This document shows, piece by piece, positions 48,458-61,564 of a stretch of DNA of 64,000 bases. The stretch lies in contig JXTC01000354.1 of the NCBI GenBank assembly GCA_002914845.1, positions 102,076 through 166,075 of the forward strand, given 5' to 3'. Positions within the stretch are counted from its first letter, which is position 1. Every line of letters begins with the position of its first letter. The notes beneath the pieces were generated by a model. It saw nothing but the letters and a program-made list of their open reading frames with translations. It ran no database searches and was not told the origin of the DNA. This DNA comes from Trema orientale. Taxonomy: Eukaryota > Streptophyta > Magnoliopsida > Rosales > Cannabaceae. Position numbers and translations under genes: made by a program.

Positions 48458-49014
48458 TGATGCGGTGCTAAAAGGAGCAGAATTTATGGACAAATGGGAT
48501 CGACGTAGATGAAAATAAAGTAATTTTCAGATTTTCTGGAGAATTTTCGAAATGTCCGTTTTCGATGAATTTGGTGTCAAATTTGGCTAGAATCGGCCCA
48601 ATAAACGAAAATCAGTGGCAAAGCCACTGTGCTATGACCTTTTTTGGGCAAATTCGATTATTTAGACCTTCGAAAATGCAATTTCTCGTTTTCTGGAATT
48701 TTTCTATTTTTTGGATTATCTTTAATAAATAAATTTAGAATTCAAATCCGATAGTTACGGATTGATACTCGATATTAGGCATTTTATTTTTCTTTTTTCA
48801 AAAAATAAGATATTGTTATCTTTTATTTGAATATTTTATTTAGGTTTTATTTAAGAGTTGTAAGCCAAGATGGCAGATTAGTTTTTGTTGGAAATAAAAT
48901 TATCCTGAGTATTTTCACTCAATTCTCTCTCTTTTTCGGTGTTCGTGAGTGAATCAACGAGTTTGAGTATTTGCCGAGTATTTTCCGTCTTCTCTAGAAG
49001 CTTCCGCTACGTCA
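48458..49014 (+). repeat. 5' LTR of the gypsy element
   Basis: 557 bp, TGATGCGG...CTACGTCA. It contains an AATAAA-type signal near 48893. Compared with the 3' LTR there are many substitutions and an indel of about 20 bp near 48620. Confidence 0.9.
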
Positions 49015-49016
49015 GT

Positions 49017-49028
49017 TGGTACCAGAGA
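49017..49028 (+). other. Primer-binding site
   Basis: TGGTACCAGAGA, two bases after the 5' LTR, differs at two positions from the initiator tRNA-Met type site TGGTATCAGAGC used by many plant gypsy elements. Confidence 0.7.
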
Positions 49029-49825
49029 TAGGTTCGTTCTTATGCCATACCGCCAAGGAGATGACCAGAAGTTCGTGATGCCACGTTAAAGAAGGTGAAT
49101 AGACGTGATGAGATCGCACAATTGCATCAACAGGTGGAGATACTGACGCAACAGATGGCTGGACTTCTTCTGTAATAACATGGGCCAGCAGACCAATTCC
49201 ATGAGGAGTTCTAAGAAGAGAACCCATTTGCCCCACTAGATCAACCAGCAGATCTGCCAATTCGAAGGAGAGCAGGAGGACATGAAGAAAATAGGCGTTG
49301 GGAGTCAGGATTCAAGACTGATATTCCTGAATTTCACGGTGGATTACAACCTGAAGAGTTTTTGGATTGGACGACTGCAGCGGAAGAGATCCTAGAATTA
49401 AAAGAGGTTCCGAGGGATAAACGTGTACCTCTCGTTGCAACACGATTTCGTCGACGAGCAGCGGCGTGGTGGCAACAAACCAAAGTGACGAGGACCCGAG
49501 TCGGAAAAGCCAAGATTACGTCTTGGGACAAATTAAAGAAGCATATGAGAACCGTGTTTTACCTCATAATTATGTACGGACAATGTACCAGCGATTGTAG
49601 AATTTGTGTCAAGGTATAAAGTCTGTTACTGACTATACTACGGAGTTCTATATGCTGATCAAGAGGAATGATGTCATGGAGACCGAGGAGCAGTTGGTAT
49701 CTCATTATGTGGGTGGCTTATAACCCCAGATTCAAGATATCCTTAATATGTTTGATCCTTTGATGGTGTTCGAAGTGCATCAGCAGGCATTACAGATTGA
49801 AAAGCAACAATCCCGATGAAGTATA
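49029..49825 (+). pseudogene. gag remnant of the gypsy element
   Basis: A capsid-like stretch is readable around 49300-49560 (FHGGLQPEEFLDWTTAAEEI, then RFRRRAAAWWQQTKVTR), typical of plant gypsy Gag. It is broken by frameshifts and stops (for example TAA at 49617 and TGA at 49817), with no intact start. Confidence 0.75.
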
Positions 49826-50773
49826 TTGGGAGGTTCTACCAATAACCAACAGCAGTCATTGACAGAATCTAATAGCTCTACACAAGTGGGTCCTGTCAAA
49901 CCGAACACCAATCAGCAACCGACGGCACGCTCGAGTGGAGGACTACGTTGTTTCGGCTGTGGTGGGATAGGCCATAGGCAATCTGATTGTCCCAAGAATC
50001 CACGTAAGGGGCTTTCTGTCGATGAAATATACGATGAAAGTGATGGCGAGCCCATCTATGATAGTGAGGTGATTGAGGATTCGGTGAAAAATGAAGAACA
50101 TATGACGGGAGATGTTGGGCCAGTGTTGGTGGTGCGAAGGAACTACCTAACATCATATGAGAATGACGATGAATGGTTGCACAACAATATCTTCCAGTCT
50201 ATGTGTACTATTAGAGGGAAGGTATGTAGATTCATCATTGATTCTGGAATTTGCGAGAATATGGTGGCCGAAGAAGTAGTTAAGAAACTAGAGGTGCCAA
50301 CACAAAAGCATCCCAAACTATATAAACTGGCTTGGCTAAAAAAAAGTACGGACGTCACGGTATCTCAGCGTGCTTTAATAAGTTTTTCTATTAGAGTTAC
50401 ATATAAGGATGAGATTCTTTATGATGTGGTTAGTATAGACGCGTGCCATCTATTGTTGGGTAGGCCTTGGCAGTTTAATCGTCACTCGGTACATGACGGG
50501 CGTACTAACACGTATAGCTTTATGTTTGGAGAAAAGAAGATTGCGTTATTACCCGGTAAAACTACTAATACACCTACAATGACTGGGGATAGTACTAATC
50601 TGTTGACCCAAGCAAAATTCGAGTCGAAGATGGTGGATTCTGGAGTAGTGTTCATATTGGTGGGTAAATTTATTGAGACCGGACTTGCAATTCTGAATTG
50701 GATACGGACGTTGATTGAGGAGTTCCAAGATGTGTTCCCCAGAGAATTACCAGATGGGTTGCCGCCGTTATGA
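49826..50773 (+). pseudogene. gag zinc knuckle and protease region
   Basis: This open segment of 315 codons has a CCHC zinc knuckle CFGCGGIGHRQSDC (49949-49990), an acidic linker, and an aspartic-protease-like IIDSGICENMVAEE around 50231-50272 with the DSG active-site motif. LLLGRPWQFNR fits the protease C-terminal flap region. It ends at TGA 50771-50773 just before the reverse transcriptase. Confidence 0.85.
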
Positions 50774-50794
50774 AATATCCAGCGCCAAATTGAC

Positions 50795-51665
50795 TTGATG
50801 CCATACGCTACTTCACCTAATAGGGCGCATTACAGAATGAGCCCCAGCGAACATGAGGAGTTGCGTAGGCAAGTCGAAGGACTTTTGGCAAAGGGGCATA
50901 TTTGGGAGAGTCTTAGTCTTTGCACTGCCCCTGTCTTGCTTATGCTGAAGAAAGATGGTACCTGGCGAATGTGTACAGATAGTCGCACAATAAACAAGAT
51001 CACAGTACGCTACCGCTTTCCCATTCCTTGTTTGGATGACTTGCTTGATCAACTTAGCAGCGCGAGTATATTCAGTAAGCTAGATTTGAAGAGCGGCTAT
51101 CACCAGATTCGTATTCGTCCCGGCAACGAATGGAAAACAGCTTTCAAGACAAGAGAGGAACTTTATGAGTGGTTGGTTATGCCGTTTGGGCTGTCCAATG
51201 CACCGAGTACTGCCATTTGGGCTGTCCAATGCACCGAGTACCTTTATACGTGTCATAAACCAAGCTCTTCGCCCGTTCATTGGTAAATTCGTTGTAGTAT
51301 ATTTTGATGATATTCTGGTTTACAGTACTAACCCCGATGATCATGTGCAACATCTTCGGGAGAATCTTTCGGTCCTTCGCAAAGACAAGTTTTATGCCGC
51401 TATAAACAAGTGTGCCTTCCTGACGAATCATATCGTATTTCTAGGATATATTGTAACAAAGGATGGACTAGCAGTAGATTCTGTGAAAGTAGAGGCGGTA
51501 AACCAATGGCCTCAGCCAACATCAATTACAAAAGTGCGTAGTTTTCATGGCCTTGCTTCTTTTTATAGGAGGTTCATACCACATTTCAGTAGCATAATGA
51601 TGCCTATTACAGATTGTATTAAGACTGGGAGACTCTATTGGAGTCAGAAGAATCCTTTCAGTTGA
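50795..51665 (+). pseudogene. Reverse-transcriptase domain, frameshifted
   Basis: Motifs are readable in two frames: [12 protein letters not shown] and [13 protein letters not shown] in the first, then [11 protein letters not shown] (YFDD at 51300-51311), [10 protein letters not shown] and [12 protein letters not shown] in the second. A 31-bp tandem duplication (51180-51210, 51211-51241) lies at the junction and shifts the frame. The second frame stops at 51663-51665. Confidence 0.88.
51180..51241. repeat. 31-bp tandem duplication within reverse transcriptase
   Basis: TGCCGTTTGGGCTGTCC... at 51180 and TGCCATTTGGGCTGTCC... at 51211, one mismatch. It covers the PFGLSNAPS motif. Confidence 0.9.
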
Positions 51666-52080
51666 TTAAGTAGAAGTTGACTTCCGCTCCTATTCTCGTG
51701 CTACTAGACTTTACTCAACCCTTTGAATTATATTGCGATGCCCCGAATGTCGGTATTGGTGCAGTTCTTAGCCAAAATGGTCGTTCAGTGGCTTATTACA
51801 GTGAGAAACTTTCAGGCCCAAAGTCTCGCTACAATACCTATGACGTGGAGTTTTATGCTATAGTCCAGGCTATCTGACATTGGCCCCACTACTTATTCCA
51901 GAAGGAGTTCATTTTATACACCGATCACGATGCTCTAAAACACCTTGGTACTCAAGATAAGGTGTCCGCTCGACATGCCACATGGATTGCATACCTTCAG
52001 TAATTTACTTTTGTGATCAAGCACAAGGTCGGTGCTTTGAATAAAGTGGCCAATGCGTTGAGTCGGCGACAACTTCTCTT
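51666..52080 (+). pseudogene. RNase H domain remnant
   Basis: FELYCDAPNVGIGAVLSQ and SVAYYSEKLSGPKSRYNTYD are followed after a stop (51876) by FILYTDHDALKHL and KVGALNKVANALSRR. This is the standard gypsy RNase H layout, with at least two stop codons. Confidence 0.85.
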
Positions 52081-52199
52081 GACAGAATTACGGGTTGAGG
52101 TACTGGGCTTTGAGACTCTTTGTGATTTATATGCTACTGACCCTTATTTTTCAGTGATTGTCTAGCAGCTGCAAGAGGGAGTCTATTCGGAGTTTCTGT

Positions 52200-53433
52200 G
52201 GGTTGATAATTTCCTTTTTAAAGGAAATCAATTGTATATTCCTAACAGTAGTCTACACCTTAAGATTATTCAAGAGTTACATAATGAAGGTCATATGGGC
52301 CGTGATCGTACATTGCAGCTTATTGCCGCTTCTTATTATTGGCCAACGATGCGAATGGAGGTGAGCAAATTCGTAAAGCAATGTCGCACGTGTCATCTCT
52401 CTAAAGGAAAAGCTATAAATGCTGGTTTGTATCTACCACTACCTATTCCAACCCGACCTTGGACTGATGTGAGCATGGACTTTGTTTTGGGCCTTCTTCA
52501 GACTCAATGTGGCTATGATTCTATATTTGTAATGGTTGACCATTTTTCAAAAATGGTCCATTTCATTCCTTGCAAAAAGATGACCGATGCAGTCAACGTA
52601 GCCTTGTTGTACTTTCGGGAAGTTTATCGGTTACATGGACTTCCTACGTCTATTGTATCTGATCGAGACACTCGTTTCCTTAGCCACTTTTGGCGAAGTT
52701 TTTGGCATTTAGTGAACGTGCGGTTGGATTTTAGTAGTACCTACCATTCCCAAATAGATGGTCAGACTGAAGTTGTCAACCGTTCCTTGGGAGACTTGCT
52801 ACGTTGTTTGGTTGGTGAGTCAATCAAATCCTGGGATCAAAAGTTGTGCCAAGCAGAGTTTGCTCATAACCATGCAGTCAACCGGAGCACGAATTTTAGC
52901 CCTTTTCAAGTGGTGTATGGTGTTGTTCCTTATTGTCCTCTTGATTTGACCTCAGTTTCTAATCAGTTACGAGTGCATGGTAAGGCTAGTGATTTTGTCG
53001 AGCAACTGCAACACGTTCACAAGCGGACTCATGAACATCTACAGTCCGCCCAGCTAAGTATAAGCAAGTTGCTGACCTGAAAAGACGACATGTGGAATTC
53101 GAGGTGGGAGATTTTGTGTGGGCAGTGCTGACAAAAGATCGTATCCTAGCTCACGAGTATAATAAACTTGCTGCCAAGAAGATTGGCCCGTTGGAGATTA
53201 TAGAGAAGATTAATCCAAATGCATATCGATTGAAGCTTCCCAGCCATATCCGCACTTCTGACATATTCAATGTCAAATATCTTACGCCGTTTTGTGGGGA
53301 CAACTCTGATGATGATGATGATACTCTTCCTCGTCCAAATTCGAGGACGAATTTTTTCCAGCCAGGGGAGAATGATGCGGTGCTAAAAGGACCAGAATTT
53401 ATGGACAAGTGGGATCGGCGTAGACGAAAATAA
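52200..53433 (+). pseudogene. Integrase remnant, reading into the 3' LTR
   Basis: A zinc-binding part (LHNEGHMGRDRTLQLI ... CRTCHLSKG) leads into a core with WTDVSMDFV, IVSDRDTRFLSHFW and DGQTEVVNRSLGDLLR, so the D, D and E positions are all visible. A stop at about 53080 separates it from a C-terminal piece (FEVGDFVWAVLTKDR ... YRLKLPSHIRTSDIFNVKYL) that ends at TAA 53431-53433, about 60 bp inside the 3' LTR. No classical chromodomain was seen. Confidence 0.88.
53364..53372 (+). other. Polypurine tract
   Basis: AGGGGAGAA lies directly before the 3' LTR, the expected plus-strand priming site. Confidence 0.75.
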
Positions 53434-53919
53434 AGTAATTTTCAGATTTTCGGGGGAAATTTTGGAATATCCATTTTCGATGAATTTGATATCAAATTTG
53501 GGTGGAATTAGCCAATAAACGAAAGTCAGTGGCTTTTTTCTGGAAAATGAAAAAATTCGATCATTTAGACCTCCGAAAATGAAATTTCTCATTTTCTGGA
53601 ATTTTTCTGTTTTTTGGATTATCTTTAGTAAATAAATTTAGAATTCAAATCCTATAATTATGGAATGACCCTAGATATTAGACCTTTTATTTCTTTTTTT
53701 TTTCAAAAGCTAAGATATTGTTATCTTTTATTCGAATATTTTATTTAGGCTTTATTTAAGAGTTGTAAGCCGAGATGGCAGATCAGTTTTTGTTAGAAAT
53801 AAAATTATCCTGAGTATTTTTACTCAATTCTCTCTCTTTCTCGGTATTCGTGAGTAAATCAACGAGTTTGAGTATTTGCCGAGTATTTTCCGTCTTCCCT
53901 AGAAGCTTTCGCTACGTCA
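53373..53919 (+). repeat. 3' LTR of the gypsy element
   Basis: 547 bp, TGATGCGG...CTACGTCA, followed by the target duplication TGATA. Clearly diverged from the 5' LTR. Confidence 0.9.
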
Positions 53920-53924
53920 TGATA

Positions 53925-56188
53925 TTTACATTTAAGGGCCCCAAGAATTTCTTCTTCTTACGAAAGGGGCTCAACAGAGAGAGAAGAGAGCTGATCTGCT
54001 GAAGCTCACCGCCACGCCACCATACCCTTGCCAGCTCGACGCGCCTACCCGCACGAAGGAAAAGCTGCTGACGAAGCCGTTGCCACTGGTCCCACCGTGA
54101 ACAGCCACCAGACGCCGCCACTAAGGGTCGCAAAAAATCGTGCCGCTGTGTCGGATTTTTGGCCACCGGAGCTCTGTCGGACGTCCTTTCGTGACACCAC
54201 TGGCACTAGTAGACTCGCATCTCATTGTTACTGTCATTTTCCGACCACTCTCGGCCGTTAACTCACCACTGGTAAGATTTTCACTATTTTGGCCGTTTTA
54301 CCAAAGTTTGTAAAAAGTGATATTCTGGTAATTATTAGGTTAGGTAATTATTTTACCTGAGCTAATTATATGAAATTAAAGAGAGATAAAAAAATCATGA
54401 ATAATTACGGTTAGTAGAAGTATAAACGGTATCCGGAAGTACGATAATTTTCAAATAGAAAAAGAGAACAATTTTAAAAATATTTTCAAAAAAGGGTATT
54501 TTTGTAACTTTCAGATTTTGAAGCCCATTTAATGCTCGGGACCCTCGAAACTGAATTCTAACTTCGAATTTAGACTCAGTGAGGTCGAGAGACGAATTTT
54601 AATATAAAATATCACTATGTTTCGAAGTAGCACGAAAATTGAGAAAATAGCTCGTGAATAGTAGCGTTTTGCATGCCAAGAGCCAGATCCCGCACCGGGA
54701 CCCACTTTTGACAAAGTATATATATAATCTAATATTTTTGGATGTTCTAAATTCAATGGTGACCTCCATTTCTCCAGTAGAAAAGTCACTTTTTCAAGTG
54801 GACTTACCGAGATCCCGAAACGACCGTTCGAACACCCAAATGACCAACCGGAGTTTCTTCGAGTGTCTTTAGCTTGATATAGCTACCATATTGAGGTAGA
54901 GATTTAATTACCTGGCTTTATACTTATTTTGATTTATAATTTCATTATAATTGATTTATGAAAAATTATAGTTTATGCGATGGTTTAACAAGTTACGGAA
55001 ATACATTAGATTATATTGGGATTAGACTGTGTGGACCTTTATACATATTTTAAAATTGTAATTATGGGGTAATACCACGGTATGCTGTCTATATTACAGT
55101 AAATCCCAGAATAATACTAAGTGGGATTTTAAAGTATGATTTGATTAGTTCTTTGATGCATAGTTATTGTGAACTGTTAAATATTGTGCATACTATAGAA
55201 TCACACATGAAATACATCTTAGGCATTACGGTGTTTAGTGAGCAGCTAGTATTTCTGCCCTCAGTGAGAGCCCGTAAACCTATGCGGGATCTTCTGATTA
55301 TTCTCACTCAGTAGGTGTAGGCATTCCATTGTCCCTCCAATTTGATAGGCATAGACACATGGGTGTCTCTCCAGTTTTATGGGATAGGTATCAGATAGAG
55401 AGTACTTAGTGCACGTAGTACGAGTTACTCTAGTTCGTGATGAGAGGATGTGAGTTTATAGGATGGGATAATTTATGGTATGTACAATGAAGTGGTTTTA
55501 GTTTTGGTTTTAAATATGCGAATATTCCGGATATCAATTATTTTATAAACTTGGTTTACAAATAGATTTTGAAAAAAGTATTAACCATACAGGTGTGGTA
55601 AAAATTGCATCTATTCAAAAAGGTAATTGAATTTCTACTGAGCATGTGAATGCTCATCCCCTACTTTTCCTACTTTTAGGTGTTTGGCTATTTGAGGTAG
55701 TCGTCTTGATAGTTAGACAAGCTGTGCAGCTTGTGTATGCAGTTTTACTCTTAATCCCTGGTGGGTGTTCATACTCTGTTATCTTTCTTTCTTTGTTCAA
55801 TTATTTAACCAAGATTAGTAAATCTACTAAGTAGATGTATGAGGATGGTTTTATTGTTAATTTGAGAACTTGAAACTATAAATGATTTAATGTAAATTAT
55901 TTTGGACTTTGGATTAAAATTTTCAATTGAACTCAGTTTACCAAAATACATGAATTATTTATAAGTTTCCAAATAAATTAATAACCAGCTTTCTTAAACT
56001 TTAATGGGTATTTTTCTTAAGTATTAAAACTATTAAGAGTTTTAATGGTTGTGGAATTTATAATGATTTGAGGACTAAAACGAAATTATTCAATACTTAA
56101 TTTCTCCTGAATTTCGTAAAACTAATATTTAATTATTCTTTCACCTAAAAATATTAAAAATCACGACTTTAGATTTCCAGTCGTGATA
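53925..56188 (+). mobile_element. Second, diverged copy of the 28.9-kb LTR family
   Basis: From TTTAAGGG (about 53931) to TTCCAGTCGTGATA (56188) it runs parallel to about 29178-31439: shared blocks include ATGCTCGGGAC, GAAACTGAATTC, CAGTGAGGT, GAGCATGTGAATGCTCA, GAGAGCCCGTAAA, GATAGGTATCAG and GACAAGCTG.GYAGCTTG. The 5' ~280 bp are missing or unrecognisable. The terminal CA is now TA. The gypsy element sits at its left edge, so it probably inserted into or beside this copy. Confidence 0.75.
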
Positions 56189-59100
56189 TAACCTGACTTC
56201 AGGTCCGAATATCTTAGGTTTGATAAGTGCCAAAAAACATAAAAAATATGACCAAGATCGGAATAATATATAGGATCCCGATCGTCGATCGGTTATCTTG
56301 TGCGCCTTGTGGACCAATCTCATGCGAGCTCGATCATTGTATCATAATTAAACTCTATAAATAAAATATTCTAGTTCTAGAATAGTATACCGTCATTTAT
56401 ATACTTAAACTCTGCCAAAAAATTGTTTATAGTTAAGTATCAAGAGTGTCCTACAAGTGTCCTGGTAGAGTAGTGTACCGGGTTTTTGTAGTTCTTTTTG
56501 GGTTAATGACATGTATATGGAAAATCTAGTTACCAATTTTCTTACTTTGTTGGTAGGTGTATGCATTCTTTTTTCCCCTAGATTTTTTACTATTGGAGTT
56601 TTTATCTGGAAAGGGTATAATGAGGCATATTCATGGTTGATTAGAGAATGGTAATATCTTTCTCTCTTCTCTCTCTCTTTTTTTTTTTTTTAATTAAACT
56701 TCGTTTTGTTTTCTTTTTTATTAGAGAATGGTAATGTCTTCTCTTTTGTTTTCTTTTTATATGGTTTCATAAATTTCTTCTACTTATTTCTATTTTTTAT
56801 TATATTAAATGGTTTTGGGTTCGGAGTTTATTGGAGATGGTCTATTGGGTATCAACATAATTAGGATATGAATTTCTTTCCTTTTTCCATCCCTTATCAG
56901 TTTATTTCTATTAGGAAAAAAAAGAGACCACCAACTGATTTCCGACAAACGAGAGGGTTCTAGTCAGAGACAACAAGCTATATACACTAACCTTTCGCGT
57001 AAACCTTACCACTTTGTAATCTACTTTGTATACAGTTGCAGTTAAGTTACTAGGAGCTGCTAGCATAATTATTATTTGTTCCGTCTATGTAAACATACGA
57101 AAAAAAAAAAAAAAATTCAATTATGGCTGAACCAATTTTTTTGTTACGACTCAAACCTCAAGTCAAATGGCAGAATGAGAATTTTACAAATTTTAGCTCC
57201 AGAAATTATTTTACAGAAAAATGTCTTATTTTAAAAATCTTCCAAAAACGACATCCTTATAAAAGTTCATAAGATCAACTGCATGTTGATTTCAAAAACT
57301 TTGAAATCAACCTTAAACATAAGTGTTGAAAGGTGAGTACTTAAAGAGTTCAAAATTTTCCATTATTTATAATTTTCAATATGTCGTCATATATACAAAG
57401 TCTTTATTAATTGTTAATAAAACTCTCTCATATAACCAGTAAATATTATGAAATTTGAAAATACCAACGTACAGAAACAATTTTGGTCAAACTAATAATA
57501 TGAAATGTCTTAAATATTTTCTAATGTTTGTTTTTTTCCTTTAATTTTCTTTTCAAGAAACTTTTAATAAATTCTTGTTTTAATTTTAATCTTTTAAAGG
57601 AGGAGATATAGTATTTAAACGTTTTACTAAAATGTTGTTCATCAAATTTGTTTAGGGGTGCTTACTATAATGAGTTTTATATGCTTAATAGAATTATTTG
57701 TGTAAGGGTGTTAATGGTATTTTCCTGAAAAACTAACCCCAAGTTTGACCAAAAATCTTCAGATTATACTCTTATCCTCTTTTAAAAAGCATATGGATAA
57801 TTTTGTCACATCATACGCACCTCATTCAAATTACTTTCTCATCATAATTTTGTCATGATATTATGTGCTCAATTATGATTACGCACGAGATAATTACAAA
57901 TACGTAGGCCTGGCAAGCCCAGGCCCAGTTCTGCTTTATAGAAAGGACGATTTCGTTGACTTGTGCACTTCACAGGCGTCACACAGTCAGCTAAGCGAAC
58001 CAGTAAGCTTTTATGTTGTCTTAGACTAACTGGTCTTGTACTGGAGAAGGATATCAACATCCACGACCTAATTTACAGATATTATCAATTCCATTAATGA
58101 TGTTTTTATTTTTCTGGTTGTGGAAGGTTTTGTCTTTTTTTTTTAAAAGAAAAAAAATTATTTATTATACATGTCAAATACAAATTGCCCAGTTTGGCCC
58201 ACCATTTTTAGCTCCAAAAGATAAATAAATAAATAAATACTACAGCAAGTTGATCCAACGTTCTAATACTAATGGCCCCCAAGCCAATAGCCATGTAGAG
58301 AAAATTAGCAACTAACTGTACTTTCACAATTATTCTTTATCATAAATCGGGTTTGACTATCATCCTATTAAATTGGATTCCTAATAATATGTTACACCAC
58401 TCTAACTATCATGCGCATTGTACTGAAATCGAATTGTTGAGCGGAGACCAATATTTGAAAATAATTAAAAATCAAATTTATAAATTTTTGAGCTGATCTT
58501 TCACATCAGTGAGCTGCAAGAAAAAGACTACACTAGTCTTTATCGCAAGTCACAGTGAGCCTGCAAAAAAGGTTGATGATGAAGTTTATACCTTTTTTTT
58601 TTTTTTTTTGGGTAGAAGATGAAGTTTTTACCTCAAATAGTGCTTAATGAGTCAAATCCAACGACCAAAACTAGATATTTAAAAGGGGAATTTTCAAGAA
58701 ATGACCCCATAAAAACGCTCCGAGAGGTGCGGCTAGATTTACATCCCGTTTGATTTTTCTAAATCGATATTAAAAACGTGCATTGCCATAATGTTATCCA
58801 CTAGAATTTAGAGCAGAAATGCATAATGAATTTTGGAGGAGTGACATTGAGCCGAGTACTGTTGAGCATGTAATTTACGGATTTGTCAGTAGCAAAGAAT
58901 ACAAATGTAATTCACGAATGGTATAAAAGATGTTAATATGGGTCATCGATGGCCGAAGTACAACTGCCAAACTCCAGGGGAGAATTTAATTTTATGTCTT
59001 AAAATTTCCAAAAAAAAAAAAATTGCAAATACCGTCCATGTCTTTTTTTTTTTTTTTAAAAAAATCCAAAATGAACTTTTGAAAACCCAATATTTATTTA

Positions 59101-60805
59101 GAAAAATACATATGTTTTCCACTTGATTTAGAAAATACTACTTTTACCACTTGAGAATTAAAATTTTAATTTATCAAAGGTACTTAAGGTAACTAGTCAG
59201 TTACTTGAGATAAAAAAATCAAAGATTTTTCTAATAAATTAGGTGGTATTGTTATATTTTTTTGGACTGTAGACTTGTGTTTCTGTAAGAATTCCACGCT
59301 TTAAAATAAAATATGAGCAGACGCTGAAATAAGTGGACATTTTCATAAATAACAGTTTATAACTTAGGCATTTAGTCTTTAGCAGTTTTTTTATCTTTTA
59401 GAAACATAGCAGTTTTAATAATTGTACTCCAAAATAAACTTCTTTTAAGACTCAATCATACAAGTTTATAACTCAAACCCAAACGCATAAAAATTCAACC
59501 AAGGATTTTGAACAGATAATTTGTTTAAAACACAACCAAAAAACTCAAACAGTGTGAAAAAAAAAAATTATATCAGGAAATTTTAACAGATAACTTTTAA
59601 AAATCAACCATTAATAAAAACTCAACCTGATAAGTTTTAAAACTCAGCAAGATAAATGTTCAAAAAACTCAAACAAGATAAAAACTCAACTAAACAAATT
59701 CTAAATAAAACTCAACCAATGATTAAAATCAAATCAGAATCACATACAGTATTATCACATGTCAAACTCACCAAAATAATTAAAAAAAACAGAAAAAGAC
59801 AATAAAACAGAACAGATAGGAGTTTTTGGAGAAGAATGTTTGTCAGCCATTAGAGCCGAAGGTCCATTAACTGCCATAAAAGGATGCTCGAAGCTGTCAA
59901 AGGAGTCGGAGAAGAATCTTGTAGTTGCGGTCGGAGGGAGTCAGAGAAGAATATTTTAGTGGCAGATGTGTGTGTGATAGTTAAGATGAAAAAGTAGGGA
60001 TTGAGAAAGTAAGGTCAAAAGTTGGATTTTCAATATAAAAAATGCTATAGAACTCATGCCTTTAGAACGTTCTATAACAACTTCGTAAAAAGCCATTGAA
60101 GAGGTCTCTCCATGTACATATGCAAATTGTTATTCATCGATCAGCTATTCAATTGCATTGCTGATTTAAAAAAATAAAAAATAAAAAAGACATTTCCAAA
60201 GTAATAGTAACAACCAATAAAAATAATGCAATGTCATAAGTTCATCGATTAATGGATTTACATTTCTACATTTCCTTTTTCTTGTGTCAACTATTTTATT
60301 TATAAGATCATCGATATGTTTCAATCTAAAAAACAGCATAGTAAAACATATATAAGAATATAAACTTTTGTTTTATTATTTTTCTTTTTGGCCAATTAAA
60401 GACTTTTCCTAAATTAGACAAACTTGAATCTTGACGTGAGAGTGACGCATATGAACCTATGCCCATTTACGTTTTTCTACTTAGCTTAACTAAATTCGAC
60501 TTAGTTTATCAACAGGATCTACGAATGGGGAAATAAGTATACAATATAATTTGGCTTCAGATGACCTGCTAAGAAAGCTATTTAAAACATATATAATATA
60601 TATTCTCGATCTAAACGTCATTTGAATTTCGCTAAATTCACCATGATATATATACCGTGAAACTGTCTAAATCATAAACTAGAAATAGAAAACTGTTTCT
60701 TTCATGCATAAGGTTTCTTCGATTCTTTTATTTATCTTGTATTATTTACAATCACATGGAAGCTGATTTATAAATATCTGTAAATATTTTCATGCATAAT
60801 TATTA
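56189..60805. other. Intergenic, nothing established
   Basis: 4.6 kb of AT-rich DNA. A possible element with weak inverted ends spans about 58685-59015. 59520-59720 is low-complexity with many AAAACTCAA motifs. Short open frames (56141, 57869, 58938) show no domain. No gene was recognised. Confidence 0.4.
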
Positions 60806-61056
60806 GAGAAATTTAGGTGGATGGTCAACATTTTAAATTTGATTAAGTACATGTCTATTTTTTAAATTTTATAGCTAAATGTCCAAGTATATATATTTTT
60901 ACAGTTAATGTACCGATTATATAAATTTTTATGTTTAGAATATAATATTTCACACTAAGTATATATATAAACATATATACCAGACATTTTACTATAATAT
61001 TTGAAAAATGGATATTTACTTAAGTTTGGCCTAAAATTCAGTCATTTTGTTATAAG
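60806..61056 (+). repeat. ~290-bp MULE-like MITE, copy 2 (degraded right end)
   Basis: It starts GAGAAATTTAGGTGGATGG and follows copies 1 and 3 through TATAGCTAAATGTCCAAGTATATATA, ACCAGACATTTTACTATAA and TCATTTTGTTATAAG. Internal deletions make it shorter. No target duplication was visible. Confidence 0.6.
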
Positions 61057-61564
61057 AATAGGCCATGATGACTGATCTATCAGTCTTTTTTTTTTTTGTT
61101 TTTAACTTTTCCCACTTTTTATTTAAAGTGGGGCTTATATTCGTGTCCCTAAATAGCATAAAAGTACTCCATCTTTTTCAAAAAAAGAAAATTATAATTA
61201 TATATTTATCCTTAGGTGAAAAGACTAAAATATACAACCACATAAACTTTTAATTAAATTTTGATAATTTTCTCTTAATAATCAAACCCCATTATATTAA
61301 AATCAAAAACTCTAAATTTTTATGAAGAAAGTCTTAATAAACGGAAATGAATCAGTTCATGGGTCTAAAAATTTTTGAATTTCATTTTTAGAGAAGTTAT
61401 TGATAAATAAAGAATATTGTGCATTATTTGCCCTTAAATCGATATCAGTCTTAGACTCTTATTTCTTAATACTTTCTCACTACTACGTTTGGGTGTGTAT
61501 AGAAAAGAAAAAAAGAAAAAGAAAGAAAAACCAGGAGGGAAAAAAAAAAAAATCTATCCACTCA
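61057..61564. other. Intergenic, nothing recognised
   Basis: AT-rich with a purine run (61501-61552). Confidence 0.35.

Larger units (their letters stand above)
48458..53919 (+). mobile_element. Ty3/gypsy LTR retrotransposon, complete ends but decayed coding
   Basis: The 5462-bp element starts TGATGCGG, ends CTACGTCA and is flanked by TGATA at 48453-48457 and 53920-53924. It has two LTRs, a tRNA-Met-like primer site, a purine tract, and remnants of gag zinc knuckle, protease, reverse transcriptase, RNase H and integrase in Ty3/gypsy order. Several stops and frameshifts interrupt pol, and the LTRs differ at many positions, so it is old and not autonomous. The pol frame runs into the 3' LTR, as in CRM-type chromoviruses; that lineage is an inference. 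Confidence 0.93.
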
